Origin: Ditylenchus dipsaci
Taxonomy: Eukaryota > Nematoda > Chromadorea > Rhabditida > Anguinidae
Reading direction: 5' to 3'
NCBI GenBank assembly: GCA_004194705.1
Contig: SADC01000290.1
Span: 56,001 to 120,000, forward strand
Length of the DNA stretch: 64,000 bases
Below, piece by piece: positions 1 to 11,320 of the stretch (the stretch's first letter is position 1; each line of letters begins with the position of its first letter). The translations under genes were made by a program, and so were the position numbers. The notes beneath the pieces were generated by a model. The model was not told the DNA's origin, ran no database searches, and saw only the letters and a list, made by a program, of their open reading frames with translations.

Positions 1-289
1 TCTTCAGTTGGCCGTAGCTTTCGCTACAATTTTACACTATAACCCACGACTATTGCCCAGATTAAGTGTACTGATGATGTTGATCACTGATTGCATGGCC
101 GTAATATTTTTCTACTTGCTCAAAGATGAAGGTAGTTGGCTGGATATTGGGTTGAGCATATCTAACTATGTGATCTGTTTACTCTCTTCAATTATTGTCT
201 TTGTATTGTTGCATTTGGCTTATAGATTGTTGGTGATTCGACTTGATTACCAAAGCTTTATCAGATATATTAGAAATTTAATAAATTGA
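1..289 (+). CDS. pign: C-terminal exon of GPI ethanolamine phosphate transferase 1 (PIG-N homologue), partial
   Basis: This is the end of a multi-pass ER membrane enzyme that adds ethanolamine phosphate to the first mannose of the GPI anchor precursor. The open frame runs from the window edge to TGA at 287-289. The string [15 protein letters not shown] closely matches the conserved C-terminal stretch of PIG-N, where the human protein has GSWLDIGTSISHYVI as I recall it. It lies between hydrophobic segments, as expected for the last transmembrane helices. The frame stays open upstream of base 8, but bases 1-7 (TCTTCAG) also resemble a 3' splice site, so the exon may start at base 8. The catalytic alkaline-phosphatase-like domain lies outside the window. 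No frame break is visible in this part. Confidence 0.88.
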   Translation, partial: LQLAVAFATILHYNPRLLPRLSVLMMLITDCMAVIFFYLLKDEGSWLDIGLSISNYVICLLSSIIVFVLLHLAYRLLVIRLDYQSFIRYIRNLIN

Positions 290-360
290 TTATTAAATTA
301 ATGGTATTTTAAATATTGTTGCTTACAAGCGTACATGTCTATCGTGATAGTTTTTGCAAA

Positions 361-552
361 TAGTCGACTTCCTTCATAAGATACCCTACTTATAAGACAC
401 TCCCTTTATAGGATATCTATAGGATAGACGCTCCCTCTATAGGATAAGTGAATTTTCCTCTTAATAAAGTGCCCTCTCTATAAGATACTCCATCTATTAG
501 ATACTCCTAGCTGTCAGTCACGAGAAGGTATCTTATAGAGGAAGTCAACTGC
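361..552. repeat. short inverted-repeat element (pogo-like MITE)
   Basis: The two ends are inverted copies (GTCGACTTCCTTCATAAGAT at the left; TATCTTATAGAGGAAGTCAA at the right). Between them the word TATAGGATA/TATAAGATAC next to CTCCC is iterated at irregular spacing. This is the organisation of the CAGTC-ended foldbacks elsewhere in the window. No coding potential is seen. The rest of 290-1090 is AT-rich and shows nothing else I recognise apart from the segment at 826-1040. Confidence 0.55.
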
Positions 553-825
553 AATTAAATTTTAACTTGTTCTTGACCAAATCAATTACCGTAATTATTC
601 TAATAGAAACCCCGTCTCTTAATCAGTTTTTTTTCAAAATTGAATTGAATTTGTGTTAATAACAGAGTGTTTTAGAACTACTCGTCAATAAAAAATGATG
701 TATGCTACTAGAAATACTTGTGTTAGCTGTATTTATAGGTACCAATTTTTCGACTCTACCCAATAACGTAGATTTGATGGGTAAAATCAAGTTGTGTTGC
801 TTTTATTTTTCTAATTTTTTTAATT

Positions 826-1040
826 AGCCCGCACCCTCTAATAAACCCACACTTCCAACTTTGAAAACTTACATCTCAGCTTAAAGAAAATATTTTCCAA
901 CTATGTTTTTTCGCGTTTTCTTAACCTCCACGAGCTCTACCGATTTCGCTTTCTTGATATCAATCAAGCACCCAAAAATTCGAGATTCACTTCAAATTTT
1001 CGTTGATTTTGGAGGGTTTTAAAAATAAACCCTAATTATA
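826..1040. repeat. core copy of the MITE at 60832-61076, without its terminal repeats
   Basis: The text here (ACCCTCTAATAAACCCACAC, then CCAACTTTGA, CATCTCAGCT, and GAGCTCTACCGATT) is clearly related, in the same order, to the interior of the element at 60832-61076. That second copy has clean inverted ends starting TACCGTATTCTCTCTATTAG; here they are absent or degraded. It lies about 50 bp upstream of the TMPPE-A start codon, so it may contribute to that gene's 5' region. Confidence 0.5.
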
Positions 1041-1090
1041 TGCTAATTATATGAAATACGTTTGTTATCTAAAACTATTTAGAGCAATAA

Positions 1091-4000
1091 ATGGCAAAGA
1101 TCAACAAGTTTATTTTATGGATTGCAATACTCATTGTAATTGACCTGGCTTTGCTTATTTGGAGATGGACTTCTACAGGTTCGGCATTACAGATGAGATA
1201 TTTTGAGATATTTTCTTGGCTTCAGGTATGACTCATTCCCTTGCATCAAGGTTTCAAGGACTAGTATTTGTGGAGATTTTAATGTCCATATTTTCATATA
1301 TTGTCTATCAGAGGTGTTCAGGGTATAGTTTAATTTTTAGGACACTTTGAAAAGTCAGGATATATTTTGAGCTTTAGTGGCGTTGAAAGCCAGTCTTTTT
1401 TATACTATTTTGCATAGCTATCGAATGAGTAATATATCATAGAGAATTGAACCAAATAAATTAAAATACTAAAACGTTGTTTTGCAGATCTCCAGAGAAC
1501 AAAACACCCCAACGAATTGCTATTCGCATCATAGTTCTGTTATTTTTAATTATAGCGCAATCAGCTTCGGTGTTTTTCTTCGTCTATTTGCCTGAAAATT
1601 CAATAGTTGTTGAGTGCTGGTAAGTTATTTTAATTGATGCAGGGCACAAAGTAATTTTCGAAGCACTTTTTGCCGTCTCGAAACATTGGCTGTTATAAGG
1701 GATCCAAATTTTTTGATTTCGTCTCCTGTGTTGTGTATTTGCCCAATTTTTTGAATTTTTCGCCAAACTTGGTCACCAAGATTGTTATAAGGCAGTTTTT
1801 TATTGGCCAATAAAAAATAAAGCTTTGCCAAGATTGGCCAAGCTTGGTGACCAAGAGTGTATTTTTGTCTTATCTTTTTTGCTTCTCAAGGCTGTTTCAC
1901 GGTCGGATAATTTTTACAATCGCATTTTTCTTACTTCACAACATACCAAACACTATACGCCTATCCCACATAAGTTTTATTCAATCGAAACAAAATATGA
2001 CACAAATTTAACTTGTAAAGAGAGGTGGCATAATTAAATGGTGGTAACCAGATGGTCATAACAGGTAATGGTAGCTAACTGATAATATTCAAGTAGTATA
2101 TAGACCTCTTTAAGAGCAGGTGAATCCTGGATTAAATAGAACACCTTCAGGGTGAGCAATCCATCATAAAGACACATCAACTACCAAGTGGGCAAATAAC
2201 TAGTGGGTTAGCAAGTGACCTGGATTGATGGGGGTTGACCACATAAATACCGCGTCCAACCATCGTGACCTCTGTTCAACCTGGATGTAGAATTAACAAC
2301 ATGAGTATCGGGCTTAATCAAATAATGACTAATATACCGTATTTGTTCTAGTAGAGCAACGGTCTCTATTAAGACTCTGCTTTTTGTCTAGTTTAAGACT
2401 TATGGAAATTTGTGCATCTAGTCCGTACAACAAACTGTTTCAAGAACCAAACAATAACATTCAATAATCTTATATTTTTTAGTTTCTTATGTGTATCAGT
2501 GTATGCTCACTGGGCTGTGTTTTTACTGCCTTTGATAGGGATGGAAAAAGTACTTAAACAATTTTTACCAAGTGTTCGCCATCCAGTGCTTAAGTCAAAG
2601 TCTCTTCACACTTATGCTGCTCTTGCTATCGCAATTACTCTTACTAGTTTTGGACATGTAGCCACTAGACTAACGCCTACAGTAACCATTCTTATTAAAT
2701 ATATCGTCCTTATTTTGACAAGTTTACTTTAAGATCGTAAGATCAGATGTGCTAATACCTGGTCTACCCGACAATTTAAATGGCTTCACTATAGCCTTGG
2801 TCACTGATGTACATATTGGACCGACGGTGGGCAAGGATAGAGTAGAGCAGATTGTTAGCCTGGTCAATTCACTGAATGCAGACATGATTGCTATAGCTGG
2901 CGATTTGGTGGATGGATTTGTGGACAATCTAGAGAGGAGGGTATTACCTTTTGCTGGTTTGAAGGCAAAACATGCAGTTTTCTTTGCCACAGGTAACAAA
3001 ATAAATTTTTTATTATATGCTAGTTTATATTTTAAGGAAATCATGAATATTACTTTGGAAGTGTCGACGACTGGCTCAAATTCTTCAGCTCTAAACTCCA
3101 CTTGAATGTGCTTCGAAACACGCACAAAACCATTGCTTTGGACGACAAAGACAACCAAAATGGCTCTTTGTGCGTCGTAGGACTTGACGACTTGGTTACC
3201 GAAAGCCTTTCTATTCAAGGTTTGCTGTGAAAAAAAAGTTAAAAATAATTTATTATTTTTTTCTTTCAGGCCATAAAATGAATCCTAAGGCAGCGGTGGA
3301 GGGCTGTCCACCCAAAAGTATAATTGTCGTTTTAGCGCATCAACCTAACGCAGTCAGGAAAATTATTGATTCTACCGATAGACACATCGATCTCATTTTG
3401 TCAGGTGGGTCCATGAATTTTTAATGAGAATTATGTATTAAGACTACCGTAATTTTCCTATTAATTCCGACCCTAAATAGTGGCGAAATTTGCTCAGAAC
3501 AAGTTTGTTTATAATTAGTCTTCATCCGAAATCTAATATCATTTTTTTCAACACCAAGTGTTCTTAGCCGATGGACTGCACTTTTTTGATGTTTTTGTAG
3601 ACAGTCTTTATAGGAATTCAGGTTTTTCGTTGCCTACCTGATAGAGGCAACGGTTTTATTTTTTCTCTTTTTATTGGATACTTCTTTTCATTATTCTTTT
3701 ACTTCTGTTTTGAGGCGATATAAAATAGCTGTATGTTGTTAATATCGGGAGAGGAATTTGTAAAGAAAATGCGGCACTTTCGATGTGTCTGAATAAACTA
3801 AACTTTCTAAATTATTCAATCATTTCACCAAAAAACAATTTAGGTCACACACATAATGGACAATTTTACATTTTCTGGCCAGTCGTCTACTTGCAAAATG
3901 CCTACATACACGGCCTTTACAGAGACTCTTCAAGTGGAACCCAGGTTTATAGCGAAAATTTTTTCAGCATGAGCAAACTAATTTTTTTAATTACTTGTAG

Positions 4001-4149
4001 ATCTATGTGTCCGCTGGAGTCAATTATGCAGGCCCACCTGTGAAATATGGAACAACTGCGAAATTGTTTTGATCAGTTTGAAGCCTGGGAAACAAGATGT
4101 TATGCAGGGTTTTAATGATGAACCATCTATGACCACCCATGCTAACTAA
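1091..4149 (+). CDS. TMPPE-like transmembrane metallophosphoesterase, copy A (9 exons)
   Basis: This is a predicted multi-pass membrane protein with a C-terminal calcineurin-like phosphoesterase domain, like vertebrate TMPPE; the substrate is unknown. My exon model is 1091-1178, 1226-1322, 1488-1619, 2483-2681, 2734-2992, 3037-3219, 3270-3404, 3844-3944 and 4001-4149. Phases join through exon 9's start. Exons 1-4 encode four or more hydrophobic helices. Exons 5-8 hold all the metal-binding motifs of the family: TDVHIG, GDLVDG, GNHEYY (split between exons 5 and 6), LAHQP and GHTHNGQ. In exon 9 the frame hits TGA at 4070, but a one-base shift near 4046-4060 restores EIVLISLKPG and a stop at 4147-4149, as in copy B. 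So one base may be missing. Copy A is the more complete of the tandem pair. The family call is firm; orthology to TMPPE is inferred. Confidence 0.85.
2040..2290. repeat. degenerate GT-rich repeat inside TMPPE-A intron 4
   Basis: Loosely repeated GGTGGTAACCAG-, CAAGTGGGC- and ACCTGG-like words fill this intronic stretch. They resemble the arrays at 7680-8230, 16314-16475 and 23560-23940. The unit is too diverged to fix a period by eye. Confidence 0.35.
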
Positions 4150-4844
4150 CTCTTTTTTAATATTTTGTTGTAGTTAAAAGGTAAACATCGGTGCTCTTTT
4201 AAACACTATCTTTGGCCATTTTTAAATTGTAAAAAGTTTAGATTTAGAATCTCTTAACATTGAAGCTAGTCTTATATTAGAACCTGATTTTTTAAGAGAT
4301 TTGTAAGAGCAAAATATCAAAATTATTAGCTCAGAATCACGTTTCAATCTTTTGGTACAAAATGTGAAAAACACGATTTTTAGTCTCTCCTGTGCTTTGA
4401 GTCATGGTCGATCGGCGATTCTGAGCTACATAATGTTTATATTTGGCTTAGAAAAAAGTTGGCGATACTGGAATATTCCTAGGCTTTGTCTCAGGCCCGT
4501 AGGCTTAGGCTCAGGGCCCATTACTAACAAGGGCTTTTATAGAACCTTTTTTCAAAAAATTGTGGTTTTAGGTACCCTTCAAAAATTATTCTGGAGGATA
4601 TTTTCCAGTAGCGTCAAAAATTCATAACTGTATAAAATATTTGAAACACTATGTAATTACTTTATGTTGTTACTTGATCATGATTGCAGTAATTATATTG
4701 TAAAACTGTGTGTAGATTTTGATAAATAGTTTAATAAATACAAAATTACAATTTGCTTTAAAATCTTAAGTCAAAAGTCTGCTATAATAAAGTTGAGGTT
4801 TTGACTAGATTTTTTTAATTCCATTATCTTTTTTGGTTCAAATT

Positions 4845-5976
4845 AAAGCTGACGACGATCGATTAACCGCAGGTGCGATTAATCGCAGATCGCACCAAAT
4901 TTGGCAAAAAAAATTGCTTCGCATAACTGCTTGCATGCTTTAAAAATAATCGAATTAATCGCTAATGTTAACATTCGCTAATTTTGAAAAATTTTAACGG
5001 CAAAATTAGTTTTAGTAATGCTGCCCGTTTTTATGGACATATCTTCACAAATTTTAGCTTTGTTTGCTCGCAAAGGATCATCTCAGAGAAGAGCAAAAAA
5101 GCGCTTGGAGTGAAAAAGCATAGAATTTAGAAGGTGTACAATACACTAGCTATTTGATTTTGTGACGTCTTTTTCAGGATGCACCAACCAGATGGAACTC
5201 AAACTACTACATGGGGAGTAGCTGCCTAAGCAAAGAACTGCCATTGATCTCTACCTCACAAGATATAATATGCGCCACTTAGAGTTGAATGCAACAAGAA
5301 AATGCAATAACAGCGTTGCAGAACATTTGCCAATGTAATTCCAATTCTCTACAGGTCTTAAAACAACATGTCTGTTAAGTTGCTTAACCTGAATCATTAA
5401 CATAACTCAGTTAGGATATTGATCAGATATCAGCTGCGGTTACTCTTCTAGCATGGTGCAGTAATCTGCAATGAAAATGATCAAGCTTCCTTTTTTCATC
5501 TTTCATTGATGGATTCCCTTTGGGAGCTGGGTTTCGCTGAACAAGCTCATAAATATCCATTGGAGAAAAGATCAGCCAACTTCTGCGCAAAAGATAAGGT
5601 TCAATTCAGCTCGGTCTTTGTGCTCATGGATCCAAGATGAGTGTCAGAAAACACCAGAAATAGGTATCTTGCCTTTTCGGTATCAGTTTATATTATTCAC
5701 CATATTTTGCATTAGTTATTTCTAGACTTCCGCCGTCCGCTGCTAAAGCGTCCACAAACAAACTCTTTCTTCGAACGCCACATCAACTTGTTTGACGATG
5801 AAGAAATAGTGGAAGACGCGCGTCAAGTCGATGGGATTATTTTCCATTTCTAGGAGCTAAAAGATTAATCGCACCTGAATTTTTTGTTGAGATTCTTCAC
5901 ATTCGATTTTTTTATCGGGTTAAAATCAAAATAATCGCAATCGCATAATTGCAATAGCCCAAATCGTCAGCTCTAG
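4845..5976. mobile_element. hAT-like non-autonomous element with 8-bp target duplication
   Basis: Identical 8-bp direct repeats TTCAAATT flank the element at 4837-4844 and 5977-5984. The inner ends are inverted: AAAGCTGACGACGAT at the left, and the right end reads CTAGAGCTGACGATTTGGGC on the minus strand. Subterminal GATTAATCGCACCTG-type words occur inside both ends (4870-4890 and 5862-5876). The interior has no long intact frame, but 5728-5853 reads as an uninterrupted peptide preceded by a TTTCTAG acceptor-like site. That could be transposase debris or a captured exon. It fills most of the gap between the two TMPPE copies. Confidence 0.65.
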
Positions 5977-6716
5977 TTCAAATTCGTTAAAAATCACTGC
6001 ATTGGTGTGCCAAGATTTTTTTTATTTTTCATTAATTTTCGATTGTCAACTAGTTTAATTACACTCAAAAATTTTAGTAGTTAAGCAAAATCTTTCCTTG
6101 CAAGACCTATCCAAAATAAACCACCATAAATTGTCATGCAAAAAATAAATTTTGACGTGTTAGGCTATGTGATTGTGACTCTAGTCTCGGTCATTTAAAA
6201 AAGGCAGTTTTTCATACTCTAGATGTTAAAAATCATCAAAATCCGAGGTGATACAAACTTTTTAGGATGGTGCTACATCAGAGACTTAACACGTGAAAGT
6301 TTTTAAATCAATAAGTGGCTGCAGAAATGAGCAAACTAAAATTGTGGTTGGTTCTGCTCTTTGTCATTGATCTGAGTTTGCTTGTTTGGAGATGGGCTTC
6401 CACAGGTGTGACTAGTAAATTTATATTATGAACAAAATTGGTATTCCTGAGTTTAGGTACGACTCATTCCCTTATAACAAGGATTCAAGAGTTGACCACA
6501 GTGCAGATTTTGATGTCAATCTTTTCATTCATCGTGTACAATAGATGCTCCGGGTACTCAAAATTTTATAACAAGCTGAAAATTTTCGAAAAAACATTCA
6601 TAACGATCATTTTCGAAATTTAAAAAATCATTTTTGCTGTTTTACTTGCATAGCTGCGACAGTCTACCGATAAAGTTTACACGGGGACCGGACAAAGGTG
6701 ATCCCTCGGTTATGAG

Positions 6717-6890
6717 TATATATCCCCCGCATATATCCCCCAGCATATATCCCCCGACATATATCCCCGACATATATCCCCCGACATATATCCCCCCGCA
6801 GATATCCCCCAACATATATCCCCCGCAGATATCCCCCAGCAGTTTATGGGTATATATCTCCCACATATATCTCCCAGCATATATCTCCAC
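6717..6890. repeat. minisatellite, C-rich arm (ATATATCCCCC units)
   Basis: About twelve tandem units of the form CATATATCCCCC(G/A) fill this stretch, the later ones reading CATATATCTCCC. It mirrors the G-rich array at 8262-8466. Runs of four to six C at 10-13 base spacing mean the minus strand has G-quadruplex potential. Apparent reading frames here are low-complexity and not genes. Confidence 0.85.
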
Positions 6891-7188
6891 ATACAGTCGA
6901 CTCTTTATATAAAGGACACGTAGGGACCGGACTTAGTTTTGATTTCACTAACCACACACCCATATCGGGGTAGGTACTTATCCTGAGGGTCATCTGATTC
7001 AAAACCAAAAATTTTACGCTGAAGATAGTTTGATAATACCAAATAATACCAACCACTAAATTTGCAAAACATTTACTAACCAAGTGGTCGTCCACTTGGA
7101 TCGAATTTTAAACATTTTTTTCACTAATTTTAAATAACTAATATTTTGAAAAATTAGAAACCCATTAAAAAGGGGGTAAAAAATAAGG

Positions 7189-7626
7189 TATGCACCCAGG
7201 TGGATTCGAACCTGTAACTTCTACATCACCCCTGAGAATCCATAAACCAAACCAAGTGGTCGACCACTTGGATCAAAAATTTTTTTTTACGTTTTCGGGT
7301 TCCAAAACATGTTTCTGCACTAATTCGAGCATGCTGAAGATGGTTTGACAGTGGCAAAATCACGTTTTCTCGAGAAATTTTGCGACTTATTGCTAACGAT
7401 TGATTTTGAAAAATCAATCGTTAGTGATAACTCAAAAATTTGTCGATAAAACGTAATTTTATCACTGTCAAACCATCTTCAGCATGCTCGAATTAGTGCA
7501 GAAAAGTTGTTTCGAAACCCGAAACGTAAAAAAAAATTTGATCCAAGTGGTCGACCACTGGGTTTGGTTTATGGATTCTCAGGGTGATGTAGAAGTTGCT
7601 GGTTCGAATCCACCTGGGTGCATACC
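7189..7626. repeat. near-perfect hairpin with tRNA-like B boxes in both arms
   Basis: Arms of about 215 bp meet near 7408. The outer part of each arm carries GGATTCGAACC / GGTTCGAATCC (near 7202-7212 and 7600-7610). This fits the RNA polymerase III B box, and a T-rich run follows the right-arm copy. Inward of it sits the palindrome CCAAGTGGTCGACCACTTGG at 7254-7273, with a one-base variant at 7541-7560. Similar modules recur at 23.0-25.3 kb. No complete tRNA cloverleaf can be drawn. Confidence 0.75.
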
Positions 7627-8261
7627 TTTTTTACCATAATTTTAGATATTAAAGACAAGGGTTCAACTTTTCAGGTCATTTGGGTGAATATACCTCTACT
7701 GTTACCTGCATATGAACCTGTGCAGATGGTATCACCCAGGTTTGGGGTTAGGTAGGTAAAATCGCACTTTTAGTCTTAACAACCCAATTCCTCACGCAAT
7801 TTTAAGTTATAAAAATTGGTTTATTTTTATTCTTAAGAAATTTTAATTTTGTAGGCCACCCAGGCGGATACTATCACCAAAGCGCGTTCAGGACACAATT
7901 CTGGATAGGGTATAATAATTTTTATTTTTCGGATGATGATAATTAGCTAAAATTCAAAATTTTAGATTCTGGAGGTGAATACCCATTTAGAGAAGGGTAC
8001 CAGGTAATGTCCTACCCACTTTGAGGATTACTGGTCTTATAATAAATATTTTATGACCGTTATTCAAGAAAAAAATGTCTGCTACCACCAGGATTTGAAC
8101 CTGTAACCTCTAAATGTGGAGGGGGAATTTACCGCATGGGAATTTACTGAGGGGCGAGTATGTAGAGAGGTAGTTTGTAGAGGGTGAATTTACCTAGAGC
8201 AGTATTCAGGTTGCTAAGCGATGGATAATACCAGGTTCAGTGGTGGACTGTATATATGGGG

Positions 8262-8466
8262 AGATATATACTGGGGAGATATGCTGGGGAGATAAGTGTT
8301 GGGGAGATATATGTGGGGAGATATATACCCATCAACTGCTGGGGGATATCTGCGGGGGGATATATGTTGGGGGGATATCTGCGGGGGATATATGCCGGGG
8401 GATATATGTCGGGGGATATATGTCGGGGGGATATGTGCTGGGGGGATATATGCGGGGGGATATCTA
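8262..8466. repeat. minisatellite, G-rich arm (GGGGGATATATG units)
   Basis: Tandem GGGGGATATATG/GGGGGATATCTG units, starting with GGGGAGATAT variants, form the inverted partner of the array at 6717-6890. More than ten G-runs of four to six bases are spaced 7-10 bases apart, so G-quadruplexes are possible on the plus strand. Confidence 0.85.
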
Positions 8467-8550
8467 TCGAATACCGATCCCTCAAGTCAGTTTGCCATTT
8501 CATGACCAGATCAACTAATTTAAAAATTATGTTATAACTACTATTATGTT

Positions 8551-8720
8551 ACAGTCGACTCTCTCTATAACGTACACTCCATATACCGTACTGTTTTCTA
8601 TAACAGAATTTGACAGGCCAACGAGAATTGGCTTGGCCTGATTAAATTAAAGGTAAAGTCACCCTTTATGTAATGTACACTCTAAAGAACGTATCTTTCT
8701 CTTTAACGTATCCGTGGGTC
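8551..8720. repeat. one end of a CAGTC-type pogo-like MITE
   Basis: TACAGTCGACTCTCTCTATA begins at 8550. It is followed by the repeated words TATAACGTACACTCC, ATACCGTACTG and TAATGTACACTC. This matches the terminal and subterminal organisation of the better-preserved copies at 19872 and 42437. No matching right end was found; the hAT MITE at 8730 interrupts it. Confidence 0.5.
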
Positions 8721-8729
8721 AGTCGTGAC

Positions 8730-8903
8730 CAGGCACGTATCCAGGGGGGGGGGGTTGGCTAACCGACCTTTAGCCCCCGCCCCCCCCCCTGAAATTTTTT
8801 ATTCCTTCTAAAAAGACCATAAAAGTCGAAAAAAGTGTAGGTAAAATGACATTTGGGGGCTTCAGCCCCCCCCCCCCTGAATTTTTTTCTCGATACGCCT
8901 CTG
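8730..8903. mobile_element. hAT MITE, 174 bp, with exact 8-bp target duplication
   Basis: GTCGTGAC occurs on both sides (8722-8729 and 8904-8911). The termini are CAGGCACGTATCC at the left and CAGAGGCGTATCG on the minus strand at the right, typical of hAT ends. Long G and C runs inside both ends form the stem of a foldback. It is too short to code for anything. Confidence 0.85.
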
Positions 8904-11320
8904 GTCGTGACCAATCAATACCTTTCCAAATAACGTTTTCTCAGTGATTCCAGTCGATGGGATAGAAATATTTTCCTTAAAATATCCTCGTTACTTTTAT
9001 TTCAATTTTATTCTTCCTTTTTTACTTCGAAAATTTTCAAAGCTACTGAACCTACTTTTTATCACTCTTTGGTAAAAGAGGTTATAGTTGTACCACAGTT
9101 AAACTTTTAGGCTAGCAAATAACCGACAATGGACTGTTCTAAACCCAGCTAAAATACAAAATCTCGAACTGCTTTTATCTTTAATAACGTTTCAATTGTA
9201 GGTGTCCTAATAATCAGCTGCCCACAGATATTTACTCGCTTGATAGTTGGCATTTTTCTAGTCGTTGCTCACTCAGTCTGGTTATTCTTTTATGTTTATT
9301 TGCCAGACAATTCTAAATTTGTCGTGTTATGGTATGTGCTTGTGAACTTTAATCAAAATTAAATTATGCTTTAGTTTCCTGTGTATCTCAGTTTATGTAC
9401 ACTGGGCTGCGTTCTCCTGCCTTTGATAGCAATAGAAATACTGTTAGATTTTTTTCTTCCAAATGCTCGACATCCAGTGCTCAAGTCAAAACCCTTTCAC
9501 ACCTATATTTCCCTCACTTTGCTCTTATTTTGACGGCTTTTGGTCTTATAGCTACTCAAGTGGCCCCCACAGTTGGTTCTAATATTTTTTTTAATTGTTA
9601 GACACAAATAATAATTTATAGGTGCAGAGATCAGATGTGCTAATACCTGGTCTACCCGACAATTTAAATGGCTTCACTATAGCCTTGGTCACTGATGTAC
9701 ATATTGGACCGACGGTGGGCAAGGATAGAGTAGAGCAGATTGTTAGCCTGGTCAATTCACTGAATGCAGACATGATTGCTATAGCTGGCGATTTGGTGGA
9801 TGGATTCCTTAAGAATCTTGAAAATAGAGCACTGCCCTTAGCTAGTCTAAATGCTAAGCATGGAGTTTTCTACGCTACAGGTTAGAGGGATGCTTCAAAT
9901 TTGGGTTGTTGCTTACTCAATGTTCAGAATTTTTCATTGACCAATGTATGTAATATATTGGTCAAGGATATTTTTTCACTCAAATGCATAGTGATAGTCC
10001 ACATCTATCAGGCCTTCTGAGTTGGACGGCAAGCGATCGAAGCCTACTTTTCCCAATCTATTGTTCCAGTCGAAGGTTGCTGTCCAAGTTCAGATCAGTG
10101 ATAGATGTGGACGGTAAATCTGCTTCTGTGTATCAAATATCACTAAAGCATGAAATTTATAACATGGTTAATCGAATAAATGAATTATGCATTCTACCAA
10201 CATGTTAATCTGTTACAGGAAACACGAGTATTATCATGGAAGCGTGGAGGAGTGGATTAAATTCTTCAACTCTCAACTTCACTTTCAAGTGCTTCGAAAC
10301 ACGCACAAAACAATATCTTTGAGCGTAAATGAGCTAGAAAAAAAGACACATCAAACATATGGACCAGGATAGATTATTATGTGTGGTAGGACTAGATGAC
10401 TTGATCACTGAAAGATTGTTCATAGCAGGTTTTTCTCTAAAAAGTTAAAGTTTAAAATAAAAATTAGTTTAAGGCCATAAAATGAATCCTAAGGCAGCAG
10501 TGGAGGGCTGTCCACCCAAAAGTATAATTGTCGTTTTAGCGCATCAACCTAACGCAGTCAGGAAAATTATTGATTCTACCAATAGACACATCGATCTCAT
10601 TTTGTCAGGTAATACATTTTCAGGCTGTCTTTGAAATAAGTGGCCCCATTTTTTTCTCTTCCCCTCCATTTACAGCCTTTTGTCTCTCTTTTAATTAATT
10701 TTCTGGTCCTTTGATGTCAAAATTAGACTCTGCAGGCGGGTATTCGCAACTAGTGCCCAAACGCTACTAGCGACGAGATATTCCGGTAGGGATAATGTCC
10801 CAGACCATCATTTGGCAGAAACGTGACTCACCTTTCTACTCAAAGAAAAAGTCGCTCGTGTTTTCGATTCGCGTTTGGCCTCTTTTGGCTCAGAGAGTTA
10901 ATAGTCTTTGGTCATTTTTTGCAGGAACGCAGTCGATAGGTCTTCGTGTAAAAACAAAATTTTTAAAACAAACAATTTAGGTCACACTCATAACAGCCAA
11001 TTCTACGTATTTTGGCCAATTGTTTACTTGCGCAATGCCTTTTTATATGGATTGTATAAAGATTCTTCAAGCGGAACCCAAGTTGTTAAATTTTCATACA
11101 TATCTTTTAATTAATATGTAAGGTTTTGTTAAATCACTACTTGCAGGTGTATGTATCTGCTGGAGTCAACTATTGGGGACCACCTGTAAAAATGTGGAAC
11201 AACTGTGAAATTGTTTTTATCAGCTTGAAAGCTGGCTCAAAAAGCAGCATAAAAGAGTTCAGTGACGTTGCTGAACCGCCTTTAATTGCTGGTATAGGTG
11301 GAAATTTACCTGGAGCATAA

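Larger units (their letters stand above)
6717..8466. repeat. 1.75-kb foldback element in TMPPE-B intron 2
   Basis: The C-rich array at the left and the G-rich array at the right are inverted copies. They include a shared non-repetitive segment (CAGTTTATGGGTATATATCT near 6838-6858; AGATATATACCCATCAACTG near 8318-8337). Nested inside are a CAGTCGACTC-type end (6893), a nearly perfect hairpin (7189-7626), and tRNA-like B boxes in both orientations. No transposase frame is seen. Confidence 0.7.
6327..11320 (+). pseudogene. TMPPE-like metallophosphoesterase, copy B (9 exons, several frame breaks)
   Basis: This is a tandem paralogue of copy A with the same exon structure: 6327-6405, 6457-6553, 9202-9331, 9375-9571, 9622-9880, 10219-10428, 10474-10608, 10981-11081 and 11147-11320. 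Splice sites are conserved. TDVHIG, GDLVDG, LAHQP and GHTHNSQ are present, and the protein ends cleanly with NLPGA and TAA at 11318. Relative to copy A the frame is broken in exon 3 (near 9217), twice in exon 4 (near 9415 and 9495-9510), and twice in exon 6: one base is missing inside the GNHE motif (10219-10226) and one is gained near 10340-10360. Intron 2 is about 2.6 kb and full of foldbacks. Most breaks are single-base, and conserved genes in this window have similar ones. So it may be a true pseudogene or an intact gene in an error-containing assembly. Confidence 0.72.

Noticed and set aside
2724..3218. 164-codon minus-strand open frame
   Set aside because: It is antisense to TMPPE-A exons 5 and 6, whose plus-strand reading holds the catalytic motifs and splice sites.
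6634..6912. Open frames on both strands through the ATATATCCCCC array
   Set aside because: They are three-frame open minisatellite translations of a tandem repeat with no start context or splice sites; the same holds for the frames at 8237-8537.
7596..7630. Possible tRNA gene at the B box followed by a T-run
   Set aside because: The T-arm-like segment is convincing, but no matching D-arm, anticodon arm or acceptor stem can be paired upstream. It is part of a hairpin repeat.
8741..8875. Runs of nine to twelve G or C as possible telomere or assembly gap artefacts
   Set aside because: They sit symmetrically inside a hAT MITE with an exact 8-bp duplication, so they belong to its ends.
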